Assembly (NCBI RefSeq): GCF_014137975.1
Contig: NZ_JACGWZ010000002.1
Coordinates: 496,001-560,000, forward strand
DNA from: Halosaccharopolyspora lacisalsi
GTDB lineage: Bacteria; Actinomycetota; Actinomycetes; Mycobacteriales; Pseudonocardiaceae
Length of the DNA: 64,000 nucleotides
Reading direction: 5' to 3'
Shown: piece after piece, positions 53,007-63,377 of the stretch
How positions within the stretch are numbered: the first letter of the stretch is position 1
Layout of the letters: each line of letters starts with the position of its first letter
Position numbers and translations under genes: made by a program
The notes under the pieces: generated by a model
What the model saw: only the letters and a program-made list of their open reading frames with translations
Database searches by the model: none
Told to the model about the DNA's origin: nothing

Positions 53007-53345
53007 TCAGTGGTGTTCCTTGCCCTTGCCGGTGTTGGTCCTGGTGCCGTGCTCGGTGGGACGCCCCGGTTCGCGGGGACCGGCGGGATCGACCACCGAA
53101 CCGGACCGCTTGTGTCCGGGTACGTCGGAGGGCTCGCTCTCCGACCCCGGCGTCGGGCTGGCCCCGCGCCGGAGCTCGTCCATGCGGCTGGTGAGCACTT
53201 CGATCACGTGCACCCGGTTGGCGTGCTCGCGTTCATGATCCAGCAACTGCTGGATCTCCTCCTCGGTCAGGGAACGGATGCGGTGCCCCAGGGTGGCCAA
53301 CGGAAGTTCGTCGTAGTTGGCCAACGGCAGGTTCGGCTCCGACAC
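53007..53345 (-). CDS. Conserved actinobacterial small protein
   Basis: A 112-residue hydrophilic protein starting VSEPNLPLANYDELPLATLG. It has HRIRSLTEEEIQQLLDHERE, HANRVHVIEVLTSRMDELRR and a disordered, charged C terminus. Short proteins with this DELPLATLGHRIRSL start are common in actinobacteria, but their function is unknown to me. The GTG at 53345 follows AGGAGG. It lies 94 bases downstream of the glycosylase gene on the same strand. Confidence 0.7.
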   Translation of the reverse strand: MSEPNLPLANYDELPLATLGHRIRSLTEEEIQQLLDHEREHANRVHVIEVLTSRMDELRRGASPTPGSESEPSDVPGHKRSGSVVDPAGPREPGRPTEHGTRTNTGKGKEHH

Positions 53346-53439
53346 GGCCGCCTCCTCTCGATTCGTCCCACGGTGACTGAGTTCGTCGCTCTCTTGGTCA
53401 TACCCACACGAGCGCGCCGCCACGCCTGCCGAACGGTCC

Positions 53440-54243
53440 TCACTCCCGCTGGCACCCGGGACACCAGACGGTGCCCCGGCCGGCGATCTTGCCGCGCTCG
53501 AGCCGGTCGTCGCATCGGGGGCACCGCCCTCCGGGCTCGTCCCGGTGACCGGTCAGCCACGAGGGGCGGTCCGGGACGCGCTCCACGCGGACGGCCTGAC
53601 GCAGGACAGAGCGCATGCTCGCGTGCACGTCCCGCAGGCGCGCGTCATCGAGATCGGTGGTGCGGCAACGCGGGTGAACACGGGCTCCCCACAGGATCTC
53701 GTCGACGCACAGGTTGCCCAGTCCCGCCAGAACCGACTGCTCCATCAACGCCGACTTGATGCCACGGCGCCCGCGGGCGAGGCACTCGTGGAACCGCGCG
53801 GGGGAGACCTCCGCCGCGTCGGGCCCCAACTCCCCCAGGACCGTTGCCAGGTCGGACTCCCGGCGAAGCGGATGCAGCCCCTTGAGCTTGCGCATGTCCC
53901 GGTAGCGCAACTCGCCGTGCTCGAACGTCACCACCGCCCGGTCGTGCGGATGGGCCTGCTCATCGAACCGGCACCACACCAGCATTCCCGTCATCCCGAA
54001 GTGCACCAACACGCAGGGGGTGCTCTCGTCCGTGTCCGCCTCGTCGACGACCGGCAGCACCAGCCACTTGCCGAACCGGCGAGGCCGGCCCATTCGACGG
54101 CCCCGCAGCAGTTCCTCCAGTTCGGACGCCGTCCCGCGCCGCACCACCCGGGGGTCGTGGACCCGGACTTGCTCGATGCGTTGTTGCGCGGCGTGGTCGG
54201 CCACCACGCGGCGAAACCCCTCGACGTCCGGCAGCTCGGGCAT
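53440..54243 (-). CDS. Fpg/Nei family DNA glycosylase
   Basis: A 267-residue base-excision repair enzyme. The N terminus MPELPDVEGFRRVV gives the catalytic proline (P2) and glutamate. GGRCPRCDDRLERGKIAGRG followed by WCPGCQ is the C-terminal zinc finger. VLAGLGNLCVDEILWGARVH is the helix-two-turn-helix. It removes oxidised bases such as 8-oxoguanine or pyrimidine lesions; Fpg and Nei-like activity cannot be separated from sequence alone. It is nine bases after the LLM gene, so probably co-transcribed with it. Confidence 0.9.
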   Translation of the reverse strand: MPELPDVEGFRRVVADHAAQQRIEQVRVHDPRVVRRGTASELEELLRGRRMGRPRRFGKWLVLPVVDEADTDESTPCVLVHFGMTGMLVWCRFDEQAHPHDRAVVTFEHGELRYRDMRKLKGLHPLRRESDLATVLGELGPDAAEVSPARFHECLARGRRGIKSALMEQSVLAGLGNLCVDEILWGARVHPRCRTTDLDDARLRDVHASMRSVLRQAVRVERVPDRPSWLTGHRDEPGGRCPRCDDRLERGKIAGRGTVWCPGCQRE

Positions 54244-54252
54244 CCTCGACGG

Positions 54253-55230
54253 TCACCCGTTCACGCGCCCGTGTTCACCGGCCCGGAGCCGGGGCGCGAG
54301 GTGCTGGGAGAACGCCTCGAAGAAGCGGTCCTGCTCGGGGCCGATCTGCTGGAGGTAGAGCTCGTCGAACCCGGCGTCGTCGAACTTCTGCACCGCCTCC
54401 AGCACCCGCTGCGGATCCGGTCCGCAGGGGAAGTGCTCGGCGGCCATGTCCTCGGTGACCAGCTCGGTGGCCGAAGCGAAGTCGCGGGGCGTGGGCAGTG
54501 TCTGGGGCAGGGTTCCGGGCAGCAGTTCACTGCCCCACAGGCGGCGGGCTGTGGCCGCGCCCTGCTGTTCGGTCTCGGCCCAGCACACCTTCATCCCGGC
54601 CTGGGCCGGTTTGCCCTCGCCACCGGCGGAGTGGAAAGCACGCACCAGCCCCGAGTCCGGGATCATGGTGCAGAACCCGTCCCCGAGTTCCCCGGCCACC
54701 CGGGCCGCGCGGGAACCGAAACCCGCCACGTGAACCGGTATGCGCTGCTCGGGCAGCGTGTGCAGCCGGGCGTTTTCCACCGTGTAGTACTCACCGCGGT
54801 GGGTGATCTCCTCACCGGTGTGCAGCTTGCGGATCACCTCGCAGGCCTCGGCCAGCATCGACAACCGCACCTCGACGGGAGGCCAGCGCTGTCCGGTGAC
54901 GTGCTCGTTGAGGGCCTCACCCGACCCCACCCCGAGCGCGAACCCCCCCGAGCACTGCACCGCGGCGGTGGCCGAGGCCTGCGCGAGCACCGCCGGATGG
55001 ATCCGCGTGGTCGGGCACGTGATCGCCGTGGTGATCGGTAGTGCGGTCACCTGCGACAGCGCGCCGATCACCGACCACACGAAGGGACTGTTTCCCTGCT
55101 CGTCCAGCCACGGGTGGAAGTGATCGGAGATCCACAGGCAGTCGAAACCGGCTTGCTCGGCCATCGTGGCCTGCCGCACCAACTCGTGGGGACCGAACTC
55201 CTCACAGGACAGAAAGTAGCCCAAACGCAT
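54253..55230 (-). CDS. F420-dependent LLM class oxidoreductase (TIGR03557, G6PDH family-like)
   Basis: A 325-residue TIM-barrel enzyme. MRLGYFLSCEEFGPHELVRQ, FDCLWISDHFHPWLDEQGNS, SFVWSVIGA-like PFVWSVIGALSQVTALP and GGFALGVGSGEALNEHVTG are typical of the TIGR03557 family related to F420-dependent glucose-6-phosphate dehydrogenase. It probably binds F420; the substrate is open. It lies between the TPP enzyme (51 bases upstream) and fpg (nine bases downstream) in a leftward operon. Confidence 0.9.
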   Translation of the reverse strand: MRLGYFLSCEEFGPHELVRQATMAEQAGFDCLWISDHFHPWLDEQGNSPFVWSVIGALSQVTALPITTAITCPTTRIHPAVLAQASATAAVQCSGGFALGVGSGEALNEHVTGQRWPPVEVRLSMLAEACEVIRKLHTGEEITHRGEYYTVENARLHTLPEQRIPVHVAGFGSRAARVAGELGDGFCTMIPDSGLVRAFHSAGGEGKPAQAGMKVCWAETEQQGAATARRLWGSELLPGTLPQTLPTPRDFASATELVTEDMAAEHFPCGPDPQRVLEAVQKFDDAGFDELYLQQIGPEQDRFFEAFSQHLAPRLRAGEHGRVNG

Positions 55231-55281
55231 GCCCCCGGCATACCCGTGCTCGGCGCGATCCTAATCCGCGACGGTGCCGGC

Positions 55282-57078
55282 TCAGCCCTGCTGACCGTGC
55301 CGGCGAAGCTCGTGCTCGGAGTGCCGCACGGCCGGCGACAGGCCACGCCGGTCCGACTCCAGCATGCTTCGGGACATGCGTTCACGCGCGGGTTCGCCCC
55401 GCTCGAAGGCGTTGGCGATCCGCTCGGCCTGGACCGGTTTGATCGTCTCGGCGAACGGCGACTCGTAGGGATCGACGACGCATTCCACGAGCGTGGGGCC
55501 ACCTCGTTGCAACGCCGTGGACAGCAGATCCGCCACCTCGGGCGGCTTGTCGATGCGGAAGGCCCGCACCCCGCAGCTCTCGGCGACCCCGGCGAAGTCG
55601 ATCGGGGAGAGCTCACATCCGTACTGGGGGTTTCCGAGCATGGCGTTCTGCTCCCAGGCCTCCAGCGCGAGCGAATCGTTGCGCAGCACTATGACCGTGA
55701 TCGACAAGTCGTACTGGGCCAGGGTGGCCAGCTCCCCCATCCCCATCGACAGGGCACCGTCACCGGTGAGCGCGACGACGGGCCGGCCGGGATCGGCGAT
55801 TTTGGCGCCGACCGCGTACGGCAGCGCCGAACCCATCGTGCAGTGCGTCCCGCTGAACGAGTAGCTCATCCCCCGCCGCAGCGGCACCCGCGACCCCCAC
55901 GCCGTCACGGTTCCCGCGTCGCTGGTGAGCACGGCCCGGTCCGGCAGCACTTCACCGAGGTGGTGGGCCACGGCCTGGGGCTTCATCGGTCGCTCGGTGC
56001 CGGCCGCCTGGTCGCGTTGCAGCTGCCACCACGCGGCCATGCCGGACTGCGCGTTGTCGAGGAAGGAGCGGTCCCGTTTCCGCTCCAACAGCGGGCGCAG
56101 ACTGCTCAGCACGGTGTGCGCGTCCCCGGCCAGGCCGACCTCGACCGGATACCGCATGCCGATCTTGGAGGGGTCGTTGTCGATCTGCACCGCCCGGGCC
56201 TGACCCGGTTTCGGCCAGAACTCGTAGTACGGCGTCGAGCTGCCCACGATCAGGAAGCCGTCGCAGTTCTCCATCGCCTCGTGCGAGGGGCGGGTACCGA
56301 TCAGCCCCATACCGCCGGTGGTCAGCGGGCTGTCGTCGGGCACGCTGTCCTTGCCCAGACCGGCCTTGACGATCGGCGCCGCGAGGGTCTCGGCGACCTG
56401 TTCGAGCTCCTGCCCCGCACCCCGCGCTCCCGCACCGGCCATGATGACCACGTTGCGGCAGTCGCCGAGCAGCGCGGCGGCCTGCCGCAGCTGCTCTTCG
56501 GGCGGGGCGACCACGTGCCGCTGGGTGGCCAGCGAGGTGTGCCCGGCGGGATTCTTGTCCGACCAGGTGTCCTCGGTCCAGGACTGGATGTCGATGGGGA
56601 TCGCCAGGTGCCCGGGAGCGCCCGCGGCCAGGGCCTTGCGCACCGCGAGGTCGGTGGCGTTGACCGCGTGGGCCGGCCCCATCACCCGCTCGCTGAAGGC
56701 GCACGCGTCACGGAAGAGGTAGTCGGAGTTGAGGTCCTGCAGCAGGTGGGCGCCGATGACGTCGTGGTAGGTCATCCCGGTGATCGCGATGACCGGCACA
56801 CCGTCGACCTCGGCGTCGTAGAGCCCGTTGAGCAGGTGCACCGCGCCGGGCCCCGCCGTCGACACGCACGCGGCCGGACGCCCGGTGAACTTCGCGTGGC
56901 CGACCGCGGCCAGCGCGGCGTTCTCCTCGTGCCGCACGTGGACGTAGCGCATCCGGTCGGCGTGGGTGCGCAACGACTCGAAGAAGCCGTTGACGGCGTC
57001 ACCGTTGATGCCGAAGATGGTGTCGATGCCCCAGTCGAGCAGGCGCTCGACGATGTGGTCCGAGGTCGTCCTGGCCAT
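55282..57078 (-). CDS. Thiamine-pyrophosphate-dependent pyruvate oxidase-like enzyme
   Basis: A 598-residue ThDP enzyme of the pyruvate oxidase/acetolactate synthase superfamily. The N-terminal PYR domain has GIDTIFGINGDAVNGFFESL and the catalytic glutamate in VRHEENAALAAVGHAK. The central FAD-type domain follows. The C-terminal PP domain has VVALTGDGALSMGMGELATL with the distal asparagine in VLRNDSLALEAWEQN. Poxlike enzymes turn pyruvate into acetate, or acetyl phosphate plus CO2. The divergent phosphoketolase/acetate kinase genes make acetyl-phosphate metabolism a likely theme. The ATG at 57078 follows GAGGAGCGAGGAA. The lipid-binding tail of E. coli PoxB is not evident. Confidence 0.85.
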   Translation of the reverse strand: MARTTSDHIVERLLDWGIDTIFGINGDAVNGFFESLRTHADRMRYVHVRHEENAALAAVGHAKFTGRPAACVSTAGPGAVHLLNGLYDAEVDGVPVIAITGMTYHDVIGAHLLQDLNSDYLFRDACAFSERVMGPAHAVNATDLAVRKALAAGAPGHLAIPIDIQSWTEDTWSDKNPAGHTSLATQRHVVAPPEEQLRQAAALLGDCRNVVIMAGAGARGAGQELEQVAETLAAPIVKAGLGKDSVPDDSPLTTGGMGLIGTRPSHEAMENCDGFLIVGSSTPYYEFWPKPGQARAVQIDNDPSKIGMRYPVEVGLAGDAHTVLSSLRPLLERKRDRSFLDNAQSGMAAWWQLQRDQAAGTERPMKPQAVAHHLGEVLPDRAVLTSDAGTVTAWGSRVPLRRGMSYSFSGTHCTMGSALPYAVGAKIADPGRPVVALTGDGALSMGMGELATLAQYDLSITVIVLRNDSLALEAWEQNAMLGNPQYGCELSPIDFAGVAESCGVRAFRIDKPPEVADLLSTALQRGGPTLVECVVDPYESPFAETIKPVQAERIANAFERGEPARERMSRSMLESDRRGLSPAVRHSEHELRRHGQQG

Positions 57079-57239
57079 GTTCCTCGCTCCTCGTTCAACT
57101 CCGGAGTGCTCGCTTCGCCGCCCACGCCGCGAGGCGGCCCCCAGCACGGGGCTCGCATCCGGCCGCGCGTCGTACCGTTCACGGACCCGTTCCGGACAGG
57201 ACCCACTCGGCCCCCGAATCCGCGGACCACACCGATGTC

Positions 57240-57449
57240 CACGGCTTCGGCCAGGTGCAGCGGGCCGCGCCCGGTGCCCTGCTCGATCCGTTCGCGGCAG
57301 CTGAAGCCGTCGGCCAGCACGACCGTCCCGGCGGGAGCCGCACGCACCGCGGGCAGGACCACCCGATCCCCCGCCGCGACCGAGACCTCGTACTTCTCGC
57401 CCCGCTCGTAGCCGAGGCGGCACCTGCCCACGGCGTTGCCCCGCGACAA
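57240..57449 (-). pseudogene. C-terminal fragment of an FAD/Fe-S oxidoreductase (D-lactate or glycolate dehydrogenase type)
   Basis: The minus strand reads [40 protein letters not shown] and IEQGTGRGPLHLAEAVD, which match the end of large FAD/(Fe-S) oxidases (GlcD/GlcF fusion type). There they read GFEAEHYEVSMAIGE and FSCREQIEQGTGRRALHLAE. Nothing of the preceding 900 or so residues remains: the region upstream is phosphoketolase leader. The relic sits between the TPP enzyme and phosphoketolase starts. Confidence 0.6.
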
Positions 57450-57585
57450 CGGAGGTAAACCTGCCGGAAGACGCCACCGTGCTCGGCGGGGCCACCGACC
57501 CGAGCACGTTTACCGAACGAAACCGGAGGGTAGAAAGCGTCCTGACGGGAAAGCCCCAATGATGAGAACCGGTGGAGTTCGACGG

Positions 57586-59991
57586 ATGCACACCGTGTCG
57601 GCACCTTCCCTGCCCCAGGACGAGTACGAGCACCTCGACGCGTTCTGGCGAGCCGCGAACTACCTCGCGGTGGGCCAGCTGTACCTGCTGAGCAACCCAC
57701 TGCTCCACGAACCGCTCCGGGCCGAACACATCAAACCGAGACTGCTCGGCCACTGGGGCACGGTCCCGGGACTCACACTGATCTACGCGCACCTGAACCG
57801 GCTGATCCGCCAACGCGACCTCGACATGCTCTACGTCGTCGGCCCCGGCCACGGAGGTGCCGCCATGCAGGCCGCGACCTGGCTGGAAGGCAGCTTCAGC
57901 GAGGCCTACCCCGAAGTGCCCCGCGACGCGGAGGGCATGGCGCGGCTGTGCAAGAACTTCTCGTTCCCCGGCGGGATGCCCAGCCACGTCGGCCCCGAAG
58001 TCCCCGGCTCGATCAACGAGGGCGGCGAACTGGGGTACTCGTTGTCGCACGCCTACGGAGCCGTGTTCGACCGGCCGGACCTCATCACCACGTGCGTGGT
58101 CGCCGACGGCGAAGCCGAGACGGGACCGCTGGCCACCGCCTGGCACGGCACGAAGTTCCTCGACCCGGCCCGCGACGGCGCGGTACTGCCGATCCTGCAC
58201 CTCAACAGCTACAAGATCGCCAACCCCACGGTGCTCTCGCGCATCGGCGACGAGGAGCTGACCGCACTGCTGGAAGGCTACGGGCACACCCCGTACCTGG
58301 TCTCCGGTGACGACCCGCAGTCGGTGCACCGGGACTTGGCGGCCACCCTGGACCGAGCCGTCGACGAGATCGGCGAGATCCAACGCGCCGCCCGCGACGG
58401 GACCGAACACGGTCGGCGACGTTGGCCGATGATCGTGCTCCGCACCCCCAAGGGGTGGACCGGACCCGAACAGGTGCACGGCCGGCAGGTGGAGGGAACC
58501 TGGCGTTCCCACCAGATCCCGTTGGCCCGACCAGCCGGTGACGCCGATCAGCGGGCGGCGCTCCAGGAGTGGATGCGTGAGTACCGGCCGGAGGAGTTGT
58601 TCGACGAGCAGGGCCGTCCGCGCGCCGTGGTGACCGACGCGGTGCCCGCCGGCAGACGCAGGATGGGAGCCAACCCCGCGGCCAACGGCGGTGTGTCGAG
58701 CCGGCTGCCCCTCCCCGATGTCCGGGACTACACGGTCACCCTGGACGAACGAGGCGGTGCGGTGTGCTCACCCACCGAAGTGCTCGGCGGGTTTCTCCGC
58801 GACGTCATGCACGCCAGCCAGGAGCAGCGCAACTTCCGGCTGTTCAGCCCGGACGAGCTCGAATCGAACAAGCTCGGCGCGGTCTACGAGGCCACCGACC
58901 GCGCCTGGCAGGCCGAACAGGCCGACGTCGACACCGAGCTCGCTCCCGACGGCAGGATCATGGAAATCCTCAGCGAGCACACGCTGCAGGGATGGCTCGA
59001 AGGGTACCTGCTGACGGGCCGCCACGGACTCTTCGCCAGCTACGAGGCCTTCATCCACATCGTGGACTCGATGTTCAACCAGTTCGCCAAGTGGCTCGAC
59101 GCGACCCGCGAACTCGAATGGCGACGCCCCGTGCCGTCGCTGACCTACCTGCTGTCCTCGCACGTGTGGCAGCAGGACCACAACGGGTTCTCCCACCAAG
59201 ACCCGGGATTCCTCGACCACGTCACGCGCAAGAAGCCCGAGATCGTGCGCGTGTACCTGCCCCCCGACGCCAACACCCTGCTGTGCGTGACCGACCACTG
59301 CCTGCGCAGCCGGGACCTGACCAACGTCATCGTGGCGGGCAAACAACCCCAGCCGAGCTGGCTGGACAAGGACGAAGCGGTGGCCCACTGCACCCGCGGA
59401 GTCGGCGTGTGGGAATGGGCCAGCACCGCCACCGGAGACCCCGACGTCGTGATGGCCTGCGCCGGCGACGCCCCCACCCGAGAAACACTCGCGGCGGTGG
59501 ACCTGCTGCGACAACACCTGCCGGAATTGGCGATACGGGTGGTCAACGTCGTCGACCTGATGCGGCTGCAACCCCCCGACGAGCACCCGCACGGCCTCCC
59601 CGACGAGGAATTCGAAACCCTGTTCACCACCGACAGCCCGATCGTGTTCGTCTACCACGGCTACCCCTCGCTGATCCACCGACTCACGCACGGAAGGCCC
59701 AACCGCGACCTGCACGTGCGCGGCTACCAGGAAGAGGGCACGACCACCACGCCCTTCGACATGGCCGTGCGCAACGGCATCGACCGCTACGGACTGGTCA
59801 TCGACGTCATCGACCACGTCGCGGGACTGAGGCAACACGCCGCCGGCCTGCGCCAGCTGATGCTCGACAAACGCATCGCCCACGACGTGCACACACGCGA
59901 GCACGGAGAAGACCTCCCCGAGGTCCGCGACTGGACCTGGGGACGGCCGCAGACACGAGGAACCTCACGCGAGGAAGGAGAGAGCCGGTGA
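57586..59991 (+). CDS. xfp: Xylulose-5-phosphate/fructose-6-phosphate phosphoketolase
   Basis: A ThDP enzyme of 801 residues, normal for the family. It begins with the conserved [20 protein letters not shown]. It has [78 protein letters not shown] and [20 protein letters not shown]. It splits X5P or F6P with phosphate to acetyl phosphate plus G3P or E4P. I chose the ATG at 57586, which has GGTGGAG eight bases upstream; ATGs at 57559 and 57562 are alternatives. The stop overlaps the acetate kinase GTG (GTGA), so acetyl phosphate is passed to the next enzyme. Confidence 0.94.
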   Translation: MHTVSAPSLPQDEYEHLDAFWRAANYLAVGQLYLLSNPLLHEPLRAEHIKPRLLGHWGTVPGLTLIYAHLNRLIRQRDLDMLYVVGPGHGGAAMQAATWLEGSFSEAYPEVPRDAEGMARLCKNFSFPGGMPSHVGPEVPGSINEGGELGYSLSHAYGAVFDRPDLITTCVVADGEAETGPLATAWHGTKFLDPARDGAVLPILHLNSYKIANPTVLSRIGDEELTALLEGYGHTPYLVSGDDPQSVHRDLAATLDRAVDEIGEIQRAARDGTEHGRRRWPMIVLRTPKGWTGPEQVHGRQVEGTWRSHQIPLARPAGDADQRAALQEWMREYRPEELFDEQGRPRAVVTDAVPAGRRRMGANPAANGGVSSRLPLPDVRDYTVTLDERGGAVCSPTEVLGGFLRDVMHASQEQRNFRLFSPDELESNKLGAVYEATDRAWQAEQADVDTELAPDGRIMEILSEHTLQGWLEGYLLTGRHGLFASYEAFIHIVDSMFNQFAKWLDATRELEWRRPVPSLTYLLSSHVWQQDHNGFSHQDPGFLDHVTRKKPEIVRVYLPPDANTLLCVTDHCLRSRDLTNVIVAGKQPQPSWLDKDEAVAHCTRGVGVWEWASTATGDPDVVMACAGDAPTRETLAAVDLLRQHLPELAIRVVNVVDLMRLQPPDEHPHGLPDEEFETLFTTDSPIVFVYHGYPSLIHRLTHGRPNRDLHVRGYQEEGTTTTPFDMAVRNGIDRYGLVIDVIDHVAGLRQHAAGLRQLMLDKRIAHDVHTREHGEDLPEVRDWTWGRPQTRGTSREEGESR

Positions 59992-61085
59992 ACACCCGCG
60001 CCATCACGGTCAACGCCGGGTCGAACAGCCTCCGGCTCGACCTCGTCGACACCCAGGACCTGCGCGTGCACGAGTCACAACACACGTCGACACCACCAAC
60101 CGCTCCCGAATCCCTGCGCGACTTCGACGAGTTCCTCGGCCAGCACGGCGAACGCGCCACGACCGTGGCCCACCGCCTCGTGCACGGCGGAGAGCACTTC
60201 CCCCAACCACGCCCGGTGGACGAGAACACCGTGTCCCGACTGCACGAACTCGAAGCACTCGCCCCCCAACACGTCCCCTCCACCGTGCAACTCGTCCAAC
60301 GAACCGCCCACGCCGCACCCTCGACCCCGCAAGTCCTGTGTCCCGACACCGGGTTCCACCACACCCTCCCCGCAGAATCCCGCCTCGAACCGCTCCCCTC
60401 CCGGTGGCGGTCACAGATCCGCCGCTACGGCTTCCACGGCCTGTCCTACGCCTGGGCACTGCGCCGCACGAGCGAACTACTGGGCCGCGACGCCGAACGG
60501 ATCAACGCCCTCGTCGCCCACGTCGGCGGCGGCTGCTCGGTATGCGCCATCCACAATGGCCGCAGCGTGGACACGACCATGGGCTTCACCCCGCTGAGCG
60601 GAATCATGATGACGCGGCGCAGCGGCGACCTCGACCCCAGCGCGCTGGTGTGGTTGCTGCGCAACTCCGGCGAGGACCTCGACGAGGTGGAAGCCGCCCT
60701 GCAACGGGAATCGGGACTGCTGGGACTGTCGAACGGCTACTCCGACGACACGCGCGAACTCGTGGAAGCAGCCGAAGCGGGCAACGACACCGCCCGGACC
60801 GCACTGACCGTGTTCTGCCGACACCTCGCCTCCGGACTGGCCGCGATGGCCACCAACCTCGACTCCGTGGACGCGGTGGTGTTCACCGGTGAGATCGGCT
60901 GGAACCAACCGGAGGTCCGCCGCGAAGTGTGCCGACGCCTTGCCCTGCTCGGAGTCCCCGCCGACCTGTCCGACAACCGGCAGGACGACGGACCGGTCAG
61001 CGGCTCCGGGGAACGGCCGCCCGTCCTGGTGGTGCAGCCCCGCGAGGAGATCCAGCTGGCGCTCGAGGCGACCCGGGCCCTCTGA
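59988..61085 (+). CDS. ackA: Acetate kinase, short divergent form
   Basis: A 365-residue ASKHA-fold kinase, about 30 residues shorter than typical AckA. Motifs are recognisable but altered: [69 protein letters not shown] and [18 protein letters not shown]. It converts acetyl phosphate plus ADP to acetate plus ATP. The overlap with xfp shows coupling, as in many actinobacteria and lactobacilli. Lack of a nearby pta gene fits a route in which acetyl phosphate comes from phosphoketolase or the TPP oxidase. Confidence 0.92.
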   Translation: MNTRAITVNAGSNSLRLDLVDTQDLRVHESQHTSTPPTAPESLRDFDEFLGQHGERATTVAHRLVHGGEHFPQPRPVDENTVSRLHELEALAPQHVPSTVQLVQRTAHAAPSTPQVLCPDTGFHHTLPAESRLEPLPSRWRSQIRRYGFHGLSYAWALRRTSELLGRDAERINALVAHVGGGCSVCAIHNGRSVDTTMGFTPLSGIMMTRRSGDLDPSALVWLLRNSGEDLDEVEAALQRESGLLGLSNGYSDDTRELVEAAEAGNDTARTALTVFCRHLASGLAAMATNLDSVDAVVFTGEIGWNQPEVRREVCRRLALLGVPADLSDNRQDDGPVSGSGERPPVLVVQPREEIQLALEATRAL

Positions 61086-61209
61086 GGAATCCCGGCGAAA
61101 CGGTGCGGGTGGCGCCGCAACCGGAACCGCGCGTGTCGTTTGGACAGCGCACCCGCCGGGAAACCGGAGGGCCACCGTACTGCAGCCCAGCTCTCGGTGG
61201 GGGAAGACG

Positions 61210-63291
61210 ATGACCAGCCAGGTAACGCCATACGCGATCGGCACCGCACTCCAGCGCCTCGACGGACGCAGCAAGGTCACCGGAACAGCGCCCTACGCCT
61301 TCGAGCGCGTCGTCGACAACGCCACCTACCTCCACCCCGTGCAAGCCACCATCGCACTGGGCCAGATCACGGCCATCGACACCGCGGAAGCCGAAGCCCT
61401 CGACGGGGTGATCACCATCCTCACCCACGTCAACGCACCCCGGCTGGCCTCCACCGAAGATCGGGAACTGGCGGTACTGCAAACCGACCGGGTCTCCTTC
61501 CGCGGCCAGCTCATCGGTGCCGTCATCGCCGACACCCCCGAGACCGCACGACAAGCGGCCGGACTGGTGCGAATCTCCTACGCCCAGTGGCCGCACGAGG
61601 CCGAACTGTCCTCCGAACGCAGCGACCTCTACACCCCCGAAGCCGTCAACCCGTCCTTCCCAGCCGACACCGACGAAGGCGACGTCGACACGGCGATGTC
61701 CGCCGCACCCGTCACACTGGACACCACCTACACCACGCCCCTGGAATACAACAACCCGATGGAGCCGCACACCACCGTCGCGCTCTGGAACGACCACGAG
61801 CTCACGCTGTACGACTCCACCCAGGGCGCACACACGGTCCGCACCACTGTGGCCCCCGTGATCGGCCTCGACCCCGAACGAATCCACGTCAGCGCCCCCC
61901 ACGTCGGCGGCGGATTCGGCTCGAAGGGAATACCGCACGCCCACATCGTGCTCGCGGCACTGGCCGCCAGGACCGTCGAGGGCAGACCGGTGAAGTTCGC
62001 CCTGACCCGCCAACAGATGTTCTCCCTGGCAGGACACCGCACCCCCACCATCCAACGAGTACGACTGGCCGCCGACACCGACGGCCGACTCTCGGCACTC
62101 GCCCACGACGTCGTGGAATGGACCTCGAAGGTCAAGGAATTCGCCGAACAGACCGCCGTACCCTCCCGCAACGTCTACGCCGCCCCGAACCGGCGCACCA
62201 GCCACCGGCTCGCCGCCCTGGACGTGCCCGTACCGTCCTGGATGCGAGCACCCGGCGAGTGCCCCGGCATGTTCGGCCCCGAAGTGGCCGTGGACGAGAT
62301 GGCACTGAAGTGCGGAATCGACCCCGTCGAATTCCGCGCCCGCAACGAACCCGACGTCGACCCCGAAACGGGCAAACCGTTCTCCAGCCGCCACCTCGTC
62401 GAATGCCTGCGCGAAGGCGCCGACCGATTCGGCTGGCACCACCGCGACCCCACCCCCGCCTCCCGGACGGAACGCGGATGGCTCGTGGGCACGGGAGTGG
62501 CCTCCTCGATCTATCCGACCCTCCGCGCGGTGTCCACCGCGACCATCCGCGTCGAAGCAGCGGACCACTACCGAGTCGACATCGGCGCCACCGACATCGG
62601 CACCGGCACCTGGACCGCGCTGACCCAGATCGCCGCCGACGCCCTGGAAGTCCCCGTCGGACACGTCGACCTGCGCATCGGCGAAACCGCGCAACCCGAA
62701 GCCAGCGTCGCGGGCGGCTCGACGGGAAACGCCACCTGGGGCACGGCGATCGTCGAAGCCGCCCGCGCACTCCAGGACACCCACGGTCGCCCACCCGAAA
62801 TCGGAGCCGAGGCGAGCGGCACGACACCGAACAACCCCGAGACCGAACGGTTCGCCATGTTCGCCCACGGTGCCCAGTTCGCCGAGGTACGCGTACACGC
62901 CGACACCGGGGAGATCCGAGTGCCGCGGATGCTGGGCGTGTTCGCCGCGGGACGCATCATCAACCCCCGCACGGCGCACTCCCAGTTCATCGGCGGCATG
63001 ACCATGGGACTGTCCATGGCCCTGCACGAGGTCGGCGTGCTGGACACCCGGTTCGGTCACGTGGTCAACCACGACTTCGCCGAGTACCACATCCCCACCA
63101 ACGCCGATGTCGGCGACATCGACGCCACCTGGATCGACGAGGACGACCCGTACGTCAACCCGATGGGCGCCAAGGGCATCGGCGAGATCGGCATCGTCGG
63201 CGCGGCCGCCGCCATCGCCAACGCCGCCCACCACGCCACCGGCATCCGCCTGCGCGAGCTTCCCATCACCCCCGACGCACTCCTACGGTAA
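61210..63291 (+). CDS. Molybdenum-binding subunit of xanthine dehydrogenase family (PaoC/YagR-like), orphan
   Basis: A 693-residue large subunit of a molybdenum hydroxylase. YAIGTALQRLDGRSKVTGTA, APHVGGGFGSKGIPHAH, WMRAPGECPGMFGPEVAVDE and the catalytic glutamate in MGAKGIGEIGIVGAAAA are intact. Such subunits usually come with an FAD subunit and a [2Fe-2S] subunit encoded just upstream, but acetate kinase is there instead, only 124 bases away. The 124-base gap holds nothing clear. It may depend on partners elsewhere, or the operon may have been cut by a deletion. GGGGGAAG precedes the ATG. Confidence 0.88.
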   Translation: MTSQVTPYAIGTALQRLDGRSKVTGTAPYAFERVVDNATYLHPVQATIALGQITAIDTAEAEALDGVITILTHVNAPRLASTEDRELAVLQTDRVSFRGQLIGAVIADTPETARQAAGLVRISYAQWPHEAELSSERSDLYTPEAVNPSFPADTDEGDVDTAMSAAPVTLDTTYTTPLEYNNPMEPHTTVALWNDHELTLYDSTQGAHTVRTTVAPVIGLDPERIHVSAPHVGGGFGSKGIPHAHIVLAALAARTVEGRPVKFALTRQQMFSLAGHRTPTIQRVRLAADTDGRLSALAHDVVEWTSKVKEFAEQTAVPSRNVYAAPNRRTSHRLAALDVPVPSWMRAPGECPGMFGPEVAVDEMALKCGIDPVEFRARNEPDVDPETGKPFSSRHLVECLREGADRFGWHHRDPTPASRTERGWLVGTGVASSIYPTLRAVSTATIRVEAADHYRVDIGATDIGTGTWTALTQIAADALEVPVGHVDLRIGETAQPEASVAGGSTGNATWGTAIVEAARALQDTHGRPPEIGAEASGTTPNNPETERFAMFAHGAQFAEVRVHADTGEIRVPRMLGVFAAGRIINPRTAHSQFIGGMTMGLSMALHEVGVLDTRFGHVVNHDFAEYHIPTNADVGDIDATWIDEDDPYVNPMGAKGIGEIGIVGAAAAIANAAHHATGIRLRELPITPDALLR

Positions 63292-63377
63292 TGCCGAAGG
63301 ACCCATCCACCGAGGTCACGCGGGGAAAGGGCGTCACCAAGCTCGCACCGCGATCGAATTCGTGCTCCCATGAGGCC

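Noticed and set aside
55282-58512. A 1076-codon open frame on the minus strand extending beyond the TPP enzyme start
   Set aside because: The N-terminal third overlaps the well-supported phosphoketolase gene on the other strand and shows no family; the extension is an artefact of GC-rich DNA.
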